A DNA stretch of 64,000 bases from assembly GCF_036090055.1 (NCBI RefSeq), contig NZ_CP107970.1:6095513-6159512 (forward strand), read 5' to 3'. Below are positions 40,505 to 49,755 of the stretch, piece by piece; position 1 is the first letter of the stretch; the number at the start of each line of letters is the position of its first letter. Below the pieces are notes generated by a model. The model searched no databases and was not told where the DNA came from. It saw nothing but the letters and a program-made list of their open reading frames with translations. The stretch is from Nocardioides sp. NBC_00368. Lineage in GTDB: Bacteria; Actinomycetota; Actinomycetes; Propionibacteriales; Nocardioidaceae. Position numbers and translations under genes: made by a program.

Positions 40505-43500
40505 ATGACTGACTTCCTCACCAACCCCCGGCTCAGCCGTCGCGCGCTCTTCGGCGCCGCGGCCGCCACCCTCGGCACCGCCGCCGTCGCCGGCGCGGCC
40601 GACACCATCCCCGCGCAGGCCGCCGAAGCCGCGGTCCCCGCCGGCCTCCCGGACGCCTTCACGAAGGCCTTCCGCAAGCCCGGCACCGCCACCGCCGCCG
40701 GCTTCCGCTGGTGGTGGCCGCACGGCCTCGTCGACCCCGTCGAGATCGCCCGCGAGGTCGACCAGGTCGCCGACGCCGGCTTCGGGGTGCTGGAGGTCGC
40801 CGACGTCACCCACAGCCTGCGCGCCCGCAACATCGAGATCGACGTCGCGACGTACGGCTGGGGGAGTGCCCCGTGGGTGGCCGGTGTGAAGGCGGCGCTC
40901 GCCCAGGCCGCGAAGCGAGGCGTACGTGTCGACGTCACGGTCGGTCCCTCCTGGCCCGCCGCGGTCCCGACGATCACTCCGGACGACGACGCGGCCTGCA
41001 CCGAGCTGGTGCACGGGCAGGCGATGGTCACCGCCGGCTCGACCTATGACGCCGCCTTGCCCGAGCCCGTGGTCGAGCCCGCATCGGCGGTCACCCGCGT
41101 CGAGCTGGTCACGGTGCAGGCCCACCGCGTCACCGGCTACGTACGCGACCGCAACAACAACATCACCAGCACGATCCTCGACCCGGCGTCCTACGTCGAC
41201 CTGAGCGGCGAGACCGACGGCGAGCACCTCACCTGGACCGCCCCGGCCGAGCCGGTTGGTGCCACCTGGGTCCTGCTCGTCACCTGGCGTCGCGGCTCGG
41301 GCCAGGAGCCCGAGGCCGGTCCGCACACCTCGCCGCGCGCCTACGTCGTCGACCACTTCAGCCGCCGGGGAGCGCAGAAGGTGATCGACCTGTGGCAGGA
41401 CCGCGTCCTCGACGGCGAGCTGCGGACCCTGCTCCGGAAGGCCGGCGGCTACCTCTTCGAGGACTCGCTGGAGATCGAGACCGAGGCGACGATCTGGACC
41501 CGCGACTTCCTCGAGGAGTTCGAGGCGAAGCACGGCTACGACCTGCGGCCGTGGCTCCCGTTCGTGCTGGAGAAGGACGAGAAGTACCAGTTCTCCCTGG
41601 CCGCGGCCGACCCCACGACCGCGGACAGCCTGCGCACCAACGAGATCCGCGACGACTACAACATCGTCCTCTCCGACCTCTACCGCGACCAGCACCTGCG
41701 CCCGATGCAGGAGTTCGCGCGGTCGCTGGGCATGGGCATCCGGATCCAGCCCTACGGCCTGGAGACGGACACCATGCAGCACGCGGCGGTGGTCGACGTC
41801 CCGGAGACCGAGTCGCTCGGCTTCAAGAACCTCGACGACTACCGCGTCATGGCGGCCGGTCGCGACCTCGCCGGCCACACGGTCCTCTCCTGCGAGGCGA
41901 TCTGCTACAACGGCGCGGCCTACAACACCACCTGGGGCGCCAACGGGACCAGCCCCACCGCGCAGAACCAGGCGCTGTTCACCATCAACAGCATCTTCGC
42001 CGCCGGCGTCAACCAGCTGATGGTCCACGGCTTCCCCTACGCGAAGGCCCCCGGCGTCACCTGGCCGGGCTTCGCCGCCTTCTCGCCCTACTACAACAAC
42101 GCCATCGGCTTCGGCGAGGCCTGGGGACCGCGCACGCCGCAGTGGCAGCACGTCCCCGGCATCGCCGCCTACCTCGCCCGCACCCAGCTGGTCCTGCAGA
42201 CCGGCACCCCCAAGTACGACGTCGCCTTCTGGCGGCACAAGGGCTGGGCCTCCACCGGCATCGGCCCGCAGTGGATCACCAACAACGGCACCAAGCTCGG
42301 CTGGTCGCACTCCTTCGTGAGCGCCTCGCTGCTCGCGCTCGACGGCGTCGACTTCGCCGACGGCCGGCTGGCGCCGGAGGGACCGGCCTACAAGGCCGTG
42401 GTCATCGGCCCCGACAACCTGCGCGGGAACGCGTTCACGATGGACGTCGACGGGGCGAAGCGGCTGCTCGCGCTCGGCCGCAAGGGCCTGCTGATCGTGC
42501 TCATCGGCGACTGGTCGCAGGTGACGGCCGCCGGCCGCGACGACGCGGCGGCGACCGCCGAGGTCCGTACGCTGATGGCCCAGGTCGGCGCCCTGCCGAC
42601 CACCCGCACCGTCCCCGAGGCCGAGGTCGGCAACGCGCTGGCCGCTCTCGGTGTCGTACGCGACGTCGAGCACGCCGACTCCACGGTCATGCACGTCCGC
42701 CGGGTCGATGGCGACGTCGACCTCTACTACCTCGCCAACGCGAGGCATGCCGAGAACCGGCGGCTCAACCCGGTGCAGCAGGACGTCTGGCTGACCGCCA
42801 CCGACCGCGCCGCCGTGCCGTGGCTGCTGGACGCGTGGACCGGCCGGGTCACCCGGATCGCCGGCTACGAGCGGGCCGGTGACCGGGTCCGGGTCCGGGT
42901 CGAGTTCGTCCCGGGCCAGTCCACCGTGGTCGCCCTCGCGGCCCCGGGCGCGGGCGTGGCCCGCTCCGTACTCCCCGTCGCCACCGCTGGTCAGGCCGTG
43001 GTGGCGCGGGGCGCCAACGTCGCGCTCCGCACGACGACCGCCGGCAGCTTCGAGCTCACCGAAGCCGGCGGACGCACCGTGAGCGTCGCCGTCGACAGGG
43101 TCCGCGAGCCCGTGGTGCCGACGTCGTGGAGCCTCGAGCTCGAGGACTGGAAGCCGGCGAACCCGGCCGACCCGAAGGACCTCACCACCACGAAGGAGAT
43201 CGTCGCGCGGGACCTCGCTGAGCTGCAGTCCTGGTCGAAGGTCGCCGGGCTCGAGGACGTCTCCGGTATCGGCCGCTACCGCACGACCGTCGACCTCGGC
43301 ACCGACTGGACCGCGGAGGACGGCGCCCACCTGGAGCTCGGCGAGGTCAACGACACCTTCCGCGTCCGCGTCAACGGCGAGCTGCTGCCGCCGTGCGATC
43401 CGATGGACCCGGTCGTCGACCTCGGCCACACGCTCGTCGCCGGTTCCAACACTATCGAGGTCGAGGTCGCCTCGACACTGCTCAACCGGCTGCGCACCGT

Positions 43501-43597
43501 GACCCCGTCGGTCTACGGCGTGGCGGCCCGGCAGAGCTACGGGCTCGCCGGACCGGTCCGGCTGGTGCCCTACGTCGAGAAGGTGGTCGCCGGATGA
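40505..43597 (+). CDS. Secreted glycosyl hydrolase, alpha-L-rhamnosidase-like (GH106)
   Basis: A 1030-residue exported hydrolase. The N-terminus carries a twin-arginine signal (SRRALFGAAAATLGTAAVAGA, cleaved near AQA at 38). The FRWWWPHGLVDPVEIAREVDQVADAGFG segment (about 62-90) is characteristic of GH106-type alpha-L-rhamnosidases. The large catalytic barrel is followed by a C-terminal beta-sandwich (about 900-1025: GRYRTTVDLG...DTFRVRVNGELL). It would release rhamnose from polysaccharides or glycosides, feeding the importer. The true start is the ATG at 40505; a longer open frame back to 38885 overlaps rhaB. Confidence 0.88.
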   Translation: MTDFLTNPRLSRRALFGAAAATLGTAAVAGAADTIPAQAAEAAVPAGLPDAFTKAFRKPGTATAAGFRWWWPHGLVDPVEIAREVDQVADAGFGVLEVADVTHSLRARNIEIDVATYGWGSAPWVAGVKAALAQAAKRGVRVDVTVGPSWPAAVPTITPDDDAACTELVHGQAMVTAGSTYDAALPEPVVEPASAVTRVELVTVQAHRVTGYVRDRNNNITSTILDPASYVDLSGETDGEHLTWTAPAEPVGATWVLLVTWRRGSGQEPEAGPHTSPRAYVVDHFSRRGAQKVIDLWQDRVLDGELRTLLRKAGGYLFEDSLEIETEATIWTRDFLEEFEAKHGYDLRPWLPFVLEKDEKYQFSLAAADPTTADSLRTNEIRDDYNIVLSDLYRDQHLRPMQEFARSLGMGIRIQPYGLETDTMQHAAVVDVPETESLGFKNLDDYRVMAAGRDLAGHTVLSCEAICYNGAAYNTTWGANGTSPTAQNQALFTINSIFAAGVNQLMVHGFPYAKAPGVTWPGFAAFSPYYNNAIGFGEAWGPRTPQWQHVPGIAAYLARTQLVLQTGTPKYDVAFWRHKGWASTGIGPQWITNNGTKLGWSHSFVSASLLALDGVDFADGRLAPEGPAYKAVVIGPDNLRGNAFTMDVDGAKRLLALGRKGLLIVLIGDWSQVTAAGRDDAAATAEVRTLMAQVGALPTTRTVPEAEVGNALAALGVVRDVEHADSTVMHVRRVDGDVDLYYLANARHAENRRLNPVQQDVWLTATDRAAVPWLLDAWTGRVTRIAGYERAGDRVRVRVEFVPGQSTVVALAAPGAGVARSVLPVATAGQAVVARGANVALRTTTAGSFELTEAGGRTVSVAVDRVREPVVPTSWSLELEDWKPANPADPKDLTTTKEIVARDLAELQSWSKVAGLEDVSGIGRYRTTVDLGTDWTAEDGAHLELGEVNDTFRVRVNGELLPPCDPMDPVVDLGHTLVAGSNTIEVEVASTLLNRLRTVTPSVYGVAARQSYGLAGPVRLVPYVEKVVAG

Positions 43598-43650
43598 GCA
43601 CCGTGCTGCTCCGCGCATCGGGCAGCGTCATGCTGAGACAGGAGTGAATC

Positions 43651-43872
43651 GTGGCAGCCTCGGGCGGCGTACGTCCTTCCACCGACCTTCCCAAGGACGA
43701 GGTGGAGGTGCTGGCGCTGTTCGCCCGGGGCTACACGATCGAGCGGATCGCGCGGGAGCTGGGGGTCTCCGAGCGCACCGTGCGGCGGCGGCTGCGAGCG
43801 GCGGCCGACGCGCTCGGAGCGGGGACGAGCGTTGAGGCGGTCGTGCGGGCCGTACGCGCCGGACTCATCTGA
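43651..43872 (+). CDS. Small LuxR-type helix-turn-helix protein
   Basis: A 73-residue protein that is little more than a LuxR/GerE-like HTH: PKDEVEVLALFARGYTIERIARELGVSERTVRRRLRAAADAL. It has no receiver or sensor domain. GTG start with GGAG eight to nine bases upstream. It lies between the rhamnosidase and lutA, 34 bases before the latter, and so may regulate the lactate genes or only travel with them. Confidence 0.75.
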   Translation: MAASGGVRPSTDLPKDEVEVLALFARGYTIERIARELGVSERTVRRRLRAAADALGAGTSVEAVVRAVRAGLI

Positions 43873-43906
43873 TTTGATGGCAACACCGACGAAGGAGGCA
43901 TGCCGG

Positions 43907-44662
43907 ATGCGAGTCGCGCTGATGGTCACCTGCATCAACGACGCGCTCTACCCGAGCACCGGGCAGGCGGTCGTACGCCTCCTGCGCCGGCTGGGCGTCG
44001 AGGTCGACTTCCCGCTGGCACAGACCTGCTGTGGGCAGCCGATGGTCAACACCGGCTATCTGGACGAGGCGGTCCCGGTGGTGCGTACGTTCGTGGACGC
44101 CTTCGCCGGCTACGACGCCGTCGTGACCCCGTCCGGATCGTGCGCAGGCTCGGCGCGGCACCAGCACTCGATCGTGGCCCGCCGCTCCGGCGACGCGGCC
44201 CTTCAGGAGGCCGTCGCGGAGGTCGGACCGAAGGTCTACGAGCTCTCCGAGTTCCTCATCGACGTCCTGAAAGTGACCGACGTCGGCGCCTACTACCCGC
44301 ACCGGGTGACCTACCACCCGACCTGCCACTCGCTGCGGATGCTCGGGGTGGGGGACCGGCCGCGCCGGCTGCTCGAGGCGGTCCGGGGGATCCGGCTCGT
44401 GGATTTGCCCGGCGCCGACCAGTGCTGCGGCTTCGGCGGCACGTTCGCGGTCAAGAACGCCGACACCTCGGTCGCGATGGGCGCCGACAAGGCCCGCCAC
44501 ATCCGCGAGACCGGCGCCGAGATCGTGGTCGCCGGCGACAACTCCTGCCTGACCCACATCGGCGGCGTGCTCTCCCGGCAACGCTCGGGCGTACGCACGG
44601 TCCATCTCGCCGAGATCCTCGCCTCGACCGAGGCGGGCTCGATCGAAAGGACGCTGCGATGA
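43907..44662 (+). CDS. lutA: Lactate utilization protein LutA ((Fe-S)-binding, CCG domains)
   Basis: A 251-residue cytoplasmic subunit of the LutABC L-lactate oxidase complex, which converts L-lactate to pyruvate. Two cysteine-rich CCG domains are complete: TCCGQP near residue 43 and QCCGFGGTF near 177, with partner Cys in SGSCAGS and PTCHSLRM. GAAGGAGG lies eight bases before the ATG at 43907; ATG at 43877 in the same frame is farther from a site. The stop overlaps the lutB start (ATGA). Confidence 0.93.
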   Translation: MRVALMVTCINDALYPSTGQAVVRLLRRLGVEVDFPLAQTCCGQPMVNTGYLDEAVPVVRTFVDAFAGYDAVVTPSGSCAGSARHQHSIVARRSGDAALQEAVAEVGPKVYELSEFLIDVLKVTDVGAYYPHRVTYHPTCHSLRMLGVGDRPRRLLEAVRGIRLVDLPGADQCCGFGGTFAVKNADTSVAMGADKARHIRETGAEIVVAGDNSCLTHIGGVLSRQRSGVRTVHLAEILASTEAGSIERTLR

Positions 44663-46092
44663 GTGGCACCTTCGTCGGCATGCCGGCCTTCCCCACCGCC
44701 GCGCGCGAGGCCCTCGCCGACTCCCAGCTGCGCCACAACCTCGCCCACGCGACCGGCACCATCCGCGCCAAGCGGGCCAGGGTCGTCGCCGAGGTCGAGG
44801 ACTGGGAGGAGCTGCGCCTGGCCGGCGCCGCGGTCAAGGAGCGCGCGCTGCTGGATCTCGACACCCAGCTCGTACGCCTCGAGGAGACCCTCACCGCCAA
44901 CGGCGCCACCGTCCACTGGGCCCGCGACGCTGCCGAGGCCAACGCGATCGTCGCCTCGATCGCCAAGGCTCACGCCGCCCAGGAGGTGGTGAAGGTCAAG
45001 TCGATGGTGACCCAGGAGATCGGGCTCAACGAGGCGCTCGCCGAGGAGGGAATTGCGGCCTGGGAGACCGACCTGGCCGAGCTGATCGTGCAGCTCGGCG
45101 ACGACCTGCCGTCGCACATCCTGGTGCCGGCGATCCACCGCAACCGCGCCGAGATCCGGGAGATCTTCCGCTCCAGGATGGCGGCCGCGGGCCGTCCGGC
45201 GCCGGCCGACCTCACCGACGAGCCCGCCGTCCTCGCCGCCGCGGCCCGGGAGCACCTGCGCGAGAAGTTCCTGCGTGCCAAGGTCGGGATCTCCGGCGCC
45301 AACTTCGCGGTCGCCGAGACCGGCACCCTGGTCGTGGTCGAGTCCGAGGGCAACGGCCGGATGTGCCTGACCCTGCCCGAGGTGCTCGTCTCGGTGGTCG
45401 GCATCGAGAAGGTCGTCTCCCGCTGGGAGGATCTCGACCCTCTGCTGAGGCTGCTGCCCAGGTCCTCGACCGGCGAGCGGATGAACCCCTACACCTCGAC
45501 CTGGAGCGGGATCACCCCTGGCGACGGCCCGCAGGAGGTCCACGTCGTCCTGCTCGACAACGGCCGCACCCGCGCGCTCGCCGACGAGGTCGGCCGGCAG
45601 GCGCTGCGCTGCATCCGCTGCTCGGCCTGCCTCAACGTCTGCCCGGTCTACGAGCGCACCGGCGGGCATGCGTACGGCTCGGTCTACCCGGGCCCGATCG
45701 GCGCCATCCTCAACCCGCTGCTCAAGGGGGTGGGCCACGACGACCAGGTCGACTCGCTGCCCTACGCCTCCTCGCTGTGCGGCGCCTGCTTCGAGGTCTG
45801 CCCGGTACGCATCGACATCCCCTCCGTCCTGGTCGACCTGCGCGCCCAGGTGGTCGACGCCCACCGAGGCGGCGTGCCGAAGCCGGAGGCCGCGGCGATG
45901 AAGGGCGCGGCGTACGTCCTGGGGCGCTCGCGCCGCCTGTCCGCCCTCGAGCGCCTCACCGGTCTCGGGATGCGCTTCGCGCGCCGCTTCGGCCCCACCG
46001 CCTGGACCGGCGCGCGCGACCTGCCCGACGCGCCGGGGGAAAGCTTCCGGGCCTGGTGGCAACGTACGAACGGCGGAAAGGACGACGCATGA
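44659..46092 (+). CDS. lutB: Lactate utilization iron-sulfur protein LutB
   Basis: A 477-residue protein with an N-terminal LUD domain (residues ~60-290, with VKVKSMVTQEIGLN and SGANFAVAETGTLVVVESEGN) and a ferredoxin domain with two [4Fe-4S] motifs, CIRCSACLNVCPVYE and CGACFEVCPV. It carries electrons within LutABC. Length and order agree with B. subtilis LutB. Overlaps lutA and lutC by four bases each. Confidence 0.94.
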   Translation: MSGTFVGMPAFPTAAREALADSQLRHNLAHATGTIRAKRARVVAEVEDWEELRLAGAAVKERALLDLDTQLVRLEETLTANGATVHWARDAAEANAIVASIAKAHAAQEVVKVKSMVTQEIGLNEALAEEGIAAWETDLAELIVQLGDDLPSHILVPAIHRNRAEIREIFRSRMAAAGRPAPADLTDEPAVLAAAAREHLREKFLRAKVGISGANFAVAETGTLVVVESEGNGRMCLTLPEVLVSVVGIEKVVSRWEDLDPLLRLLPRSSTGERMNPYTSTWSGITPGDGPQEVHVVLLDNGRTRALADEVGRQALRCIRCSACLNVCPVYERTGGHAYGSVYPGPIGAILNPLLKGVGHDDQVDSLPYASSLCGACFEVCPVRIDIPSVLVDLRAQVVDAHRGGVPKPEAAAMKGAAYVLGRSRRLSALERLTGLGMRFARRFGPTAWTGARDLPDAPGESFRAWWQRTNGGKDDA

Positions 46093-46697
46093 CCGACGCC
46101 CGCACCGAGATCCTCGCCCGGGTCCGCGAGGCACTTGCCGGCTCGGCGGTCGAGCCCGCCGAGACCCCGGCGCCGAGGGACCTCGCGCCCGTCGCCGCCC
46201 CCGAGGTCATCGACCTCTTCGCCGAGCGCGTGGCCGACTACCGTGCCGTGGTCGAGCGCTGCCGAGCCGACGAGATCCAGGACCGCATCGCCGCCGCGCT
46301 CCCGGCCGGTCAGGTCGTCGTACCGCCCGGCCTGTCGGTCCATGTCCCCGGCGCCGTCGTCGACGACGGCACCCTGACCGCCGCGGAGCTGGACCGGATC
46401 GCGGCCGTCGTCACCGAGGCCCGCATCGGCATCGCCGAGACCGGCACGATCGTCCTCGACCACGCCCCCGACCAGGGCCGCCGGGCGATCTCCCTGGTCC
46501 CCGACACCCACCTCTGCGTGGTCCGCGAGGACCAGGTGGTCGCCGACGTCCCCGACGCGATCGCCGTCCTGGACCCGGCCCGCCCGCAGACCTGGATCAG
46601 CGGCCCCTCGGCCACCAGCGACATCGAGCTCGACCGCGTCGAGGGCGTGCACGGCCCCCGCACCCTCCACGTCCTGGTGGTCGCCACCGACCGGTGA
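46089..46697 (+). CDS. lutC: Lactate utilization protein LutC (LUD domain)
   Basis: A 202-residue LUD-domain subunit of LutABC. The conserved IGIAETGTIVLDH and PDTHLCVVREDQVV segments in the second half match the LUD core of LutB. The N-terminal ~60 residues are more variable and Ala-rich. Last gene of the rhamnose-lactate gene block; the next gene starts 18 bases later but is a different kind of protein. Confidence 0.92.
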   Translation: MTDARTEILARVREALAGSAVEPAETPAPRDLAPVAAPEVIDLFAERVADYRAVVERCRADEIQDRIAAALPAGQVVVPPGLSVHVPGAVVDDGTLTAAELDRIAAVVTEARIGIAETGTIVLDHAPDQGRRAISLVPDTHLCVVREDQVVADVPDAIAVLDPARPQTWISGPSATSDIELDRVEGVHGPRTLHVLVVATDR

Positions 46698-46715
46698 CTT
46701 CGCTAACCTGCCGCA

Positions 46716-47558
46716 GTGCGCCGAATCGCCGCGCTGGCCGCGGTTCTCCTGATCGGGTCGATGCCGGCCGCCTGCGGCACGGACGAGCCGCAGAAGACCG
46801 CATGGCCCGACGGGCTGACCGCATACCTCGACCAGACCCGGCTGCAGCGCAACACCGGTGAGGCGTTCGTACGCCTCGTCAACGACACCGGCTCCTCGAT
46901 CGAGGTCTCGCGCCTCGAGGTGAGCAGCGACCGGTTCCGGGCCCGATGGAAGGGCTCGGAACCGGTCGACCCCGAGATGGACTTCGACTTCGACATGCCA
47001 CGCGGACAGTGCGGCGAGGGCGGTGACGCCGACCTGACGATCACCTGGCGCAAGACAGGCGAGGCAGGGGAGTGGCGCACCAGCACCGGCACCGCCGAGG
47101 ACAGGTACGCCAACATCGACCGTCTCCTCGACCGCGACTGCGCCGAGCGCACCCTGACCGAGGCCGCAGAGATCACCGTCGGCGAGCCCCGCGTCGAAGG
47201 CGAGGGCAAGCAGAGCGTCTTCGTCCTCCCGGTCACCTTCGCCCCGACGGAGAAGGCTCCGGAGGTCACCTTCGCCGGCTGGGAGGGCACCGTCCTCTTC
47301 CAGCTCGCCGCCGAGACACCGACCTGGCCGCGTTCGGCGCCGCGCCCGATGACCGGCGAGCCGACCACGCTGGAGCTTCGGGTCCTGCCTGCCCGATGCG
47401 ACCCGCACGCCCTGGCCGACGACAAGGTCGGCAGCCTCTTCCGGGTCCACGTCGGTGGTCCAGGCATTCCCGAGGAGGCGGCCTACTTCCTGCCGCTCAG
47501 CAAGCCGCAGAAGGCGGCGCTCTACGACTTCCTGCCCGGCCACTGCGGCTGGGAGTGA
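46716..47558 (+). CDS. Putative secreted lipoprotein of unknown function
   Basis: A 280-residue protein. The signal peptide ends at MPAACG, a lipobox variant (PAAC, Cys20), so it is probably lipid-anchored. The mature part is rich in beta strands and has five more Cys (RGQCGEG, RDCAERT, PARCDPH, GHCGWE and others) that could form disulfides. No family recognised. GTG start 18 bases after lutC without a strong ribosome-binding site. It ends seven bases before the convergent GAP-family gene. Confidence 0.7.
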   Translation: MRRIAALAAVLLIGSMPAACGTDEPQKTAWPDGLTAYLDQTRLQRNTGEAFVRLVNDTGSSIEVSRLEVSSDRFRARWKGSEPVDPEMDFDFDMPRGQCGEGGDADLTITWRKTGEAGEWRTSTGTAEDRYANIDRLLDRDCAERTLTEAAEITVGEPRVEGEGKQSVFVLPVTFAPTEKAPEVTFAGWEGTVLFQLAAETPTWPRSAPRPMTGEPTTLELRVLPARCDPHALADDKVGSLFRVHVGGPGIPEEAAYFLPLSKPQKAALYDFLPGHCGWE

Positions 47559-47564
47559 GGCGCC

Positions 47565-48311
47565 TCAGCCGAACAGCGGCCCGAGCGCGGCCCGGGCGAG
47601 CAGGAACCCGACGATCCCCACCGCCCACGCCGTGGCGCTCGCGGCGTGCTTGATCAGCCAGCCGTCGAGCAGTGCCAGCGGTCTGGCGACGAGCGGCGCG
47701 GCCAGGACCCGCAGCGCCGTGAGGACGAGCGCCGGAGCGATCATCACCGCGCAGTACGCCAGGACCCACAGGCCCGAGACGGGCCACTCCGGCCCCTCGG
47801 TCCCGATGATTCCGATCGCCGCGAGGTAGGGGAGCATCGAGGCGGCCTCGACGAGCCCGGCGAGCACCGCCATCGCTGCCAGTGCGGACGCCGAGCCGGA
47901 CTCGGAGGCGACCGCCCGCTCGCGCCAGCGAAGCAGCCGGCGCGGGGTCTCCGGGGCGCGCTCCTTCGCCGATCTCGGTGGGTCCAGCTTGAAGCTCCAG
48001 GCGAACAGGCCGACGCCGACGAGCAGCTGTCCCCACAGGAACGCACGCGAGTCGCGCAGTCCCGCGAGCGTCTCCGCCACGGCCGATCCGCCCAGCAGGA
48101 TCGCGATGCCGAGCAGCGCATAGAAGCCGGCGATGGCGCCGAGATAGACCAGGATTCGCCCGGCTCGCACCCGCCCGGGCGCCATCAGCAGCCAGACCGG
48201 GATGAGGAGAGTGCCGAAGCTGGTCGAGTCGATCAGCGCCAGCACCGCCAGTGCGACGTACGTCGCCGTGCCGCCCAGATCGCCGGTCAGTGGGCCGAGG
48301 TCGATGTCCAT
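47565..48311 (-). CDS. GAP-family (Sap-like) integral membrane protein
   Basis: A 248-residue protein with six hydrophobic segments. ALAVLALIDSTSFGTLLIPVWLLMAPGR at residues ~19-46 is the signature of the GAP family (relatives of mycobacterial Sap, needed for glycolipid and sulfolipid export); WSFKLDPPRSAKERAP is the basic cytoplasmic loop. The ATG at 48311 starts right before the first helix. The exported lipid, if any, is unknown. Confidence 0.8.
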   Translation of the reverse strand: MDIDLGPLTGDLGGTATYVALAVLALIDSTSFGTLLIPVWLLMAPGRVRAGRILVYLGAIAGFYALLGIAILLGGSAVAETLAGLRDSRAFLWGQLLVGVGLFAWSFKLDPPRSAKERAPETPRRLLRWRERAVASESGSASALAAMAVLAGLVEAASMLPYLAAIGIIGTEGPEWPVSGLWVLAYCAVMIAPALVLTALRVLAAPLVARPLALLDGWLIKHAASATAWAVGIVGFLLARAALGPLFG

Positions 48312-48429
48312 GCCCCGAGCCTCGTGCGCGCGGTGTCCACCGGGCGTCGGCCGAACCGGTGATCCTTCGAGGCGGGGATACATCCTTTGGATGACCCCGG
48401 AGCGGCGGCGTACGTGCTGAGATGGTGTC

Positions 48430-49755
48430 GTGGACCGCCCGACCCTGCTGCAGCAGCTGCCCGCGGCGCTTCTCGGCGGTGGCACCAGTCTGCGCGCCGG
48501 GGACCGGCGCCTGGCCTGGCTCGATGCCGGCGTCGTCCTCGTCGCCGGCATCGCGCTCTACGCGCTGGGCCAGGTGGGGACCGTACGCGGCCTGCACCCG
48601 TTCGGCCTCGGCTCCGACAACGCTCCGTCCTGGTGGCATCTGCTCCCGCTTGCGCTCGCGGCCGGCGCGCTCGTGCTCAAGCGTCGTCGGCCGCTGGCCG
48701 CCATGACCGTGGTCGCCCTCTGCGTCGGAGCGGATCTGCTGATCGGGGGCAGCGTCGCGATGGTGGTGGTGCTCTGGGACGCCCTCTTCGCGGTCCACCT
48801 GCATGGATCGCTCCCGGCACGCCGCCTCACGACGGGGACGGTCGTCGCGGTCATCGCAGCCGCGGTCATCGCCACCGCGGCGGCCACCGCCGACCCGCGC
48901 ACGCCCGCCGTGCTCGCGCTCACCCTCGTCGCGCTCGTGGTCACGCCGATGTGGTGGGGAGACAACGTACGTCAGGGCAGCGAGCTCGCCGACGCGGCGG
49001 ACGAACGTGCCCGGCTCGAGCGTGAGCGCAGCGCCGCGCTGCTGCGCCTGGCCGACGCCGAGCGGCACGACGCTGTCAGGGCGGAGCGCTCCGCGGTCGC
49101 CCGCGACCTCCACGACGTGGTCGCCTCGCACCTGTCGGCCATCGCGCTCACCTCGGGCGCGGCGCTGGCCGGCGATCAGGACCCCGAGCGGGACCGGGCG
49201 GCGCTGCGGTCGGTGCGGGCCGAGAGTCTGGCCTCCCTGGACGACATGCGTGCCATGATCCGGGTACTGCGTGCGGACGAGGAGCCTGGGGAGGCCGAGG
49301 ATCTCACCGCCGCCTCCCGCACGGCCGACCTCGGCCCGGTCCTGGAGCAGGCCCGGCTGGCCGGTCTGTCGCTGCGGGTCGAGGACCCCGGCGGGCTGCT
49401 CGACGGCGCAGACCACGCGCTGCCGGTGGCGGTCGACCACGCCGTCTACCGGATCGTGCGCGAGTCCCTCACCAACGTGCTCAAGCACGGTGGCGGCACG
49501 GCTGAGCTGCGGCTGATCCCCGGAGACGCCCTCGAGGTCGAGGTGAGCGACGAGGGCGGCGCGAACGCCCCGGCCGTCGAGACCGGGGTCGGCACCGGCA
49601 CCGGGCTGGTCTCGATGCGCGAGCGCGCCGAAGCTCTCGACGGCACCTTCGAGGCCGGCCCTGCCGGCAGCGGCTGGTGGGTGCGCGCCGTTCTCCCGCT
49701 GCCCGCGGCGACCACGAGCGCCGACAGCGCGCCGGAAGGAGGTACGAGCGCATGA
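48430..49755 (+). CDS. Sensor histidine kinase (NarL-partner, HisKA_3)
   Basis: A 441-residue membrane kinase. Five or six helices (about 30-175), a short coiled coil, then HisKA_3 with ARDLHDVVASHLSAIAL (His228 phosphorylated) and a HATPase domain with the N box RESLTNVLKHGGG (Asn349) and GLVSMRERAEAL. No recognisable extracellular sensor domain; it may sense a membrane signal. GTG start. Its stop overlaps the response regulator start (ATGA). Confidence 0.92.
   Translation: MDRPTLLQQLPAALLGGGTSLRAGDRRLAWLDAGVVLVAGIALYALGQVGTVRGLHPFGLGSDNAPSWWHLLPLALAAGALVLKRRRPLAAMTVVALCVGADLLIGGSVAMVVVLWDALFAVHLHGSLPARRLTTGTVVAVIAAAVIATAAATADPRTPAVLALTLVALVVTPMWWGDNVRQGSELADAADERARLERERSAALLRLADAERHDAVRAERSAVARDLHDVVASHLSAIALTSGAALAGDQDPERDRAALRSVRAESLASLDDMRAMIRVLRADEEPGEAEDLTAASRTADLGPVLEQARLAGLSLRVEDPGGLLDGADHALPVAVDHAVYRIVRESLTNVLKHGGGTAELRLIPGDALEVEVSDEGGANAPAVETGVGTGTGLVSMRERAEALDGTFEAGPAGSGWWVRAVLPLPAATTSADSAPEGGTSA

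Noticed and set aside
38885..43597. 1570-residue plus-strand frame covering rhaB and the rhamnosidase
   Set aside because: The first ~540 codons read an Arg-rich shadow of rhaB in another frame. The rhamnosidase starts at 40505 with a twin-arginine signal peptide.
40412..43618. 1068-residue minus-strand frame opposite the rhamnosidase
   Set aside because: Typical high-GC antisense shadow, rich in Arg, Gly and Val, without any domain; the plus strand has a clear secreted enzyme.
43594..43647. 17-codon ORF starting in the rhamnosidase stop (ATGA)
   Set aside because: Overlap and length alone are weak. No ribosome-binding site beyond coding context and no recognisable peptide; the HTH gene follows with its own site.
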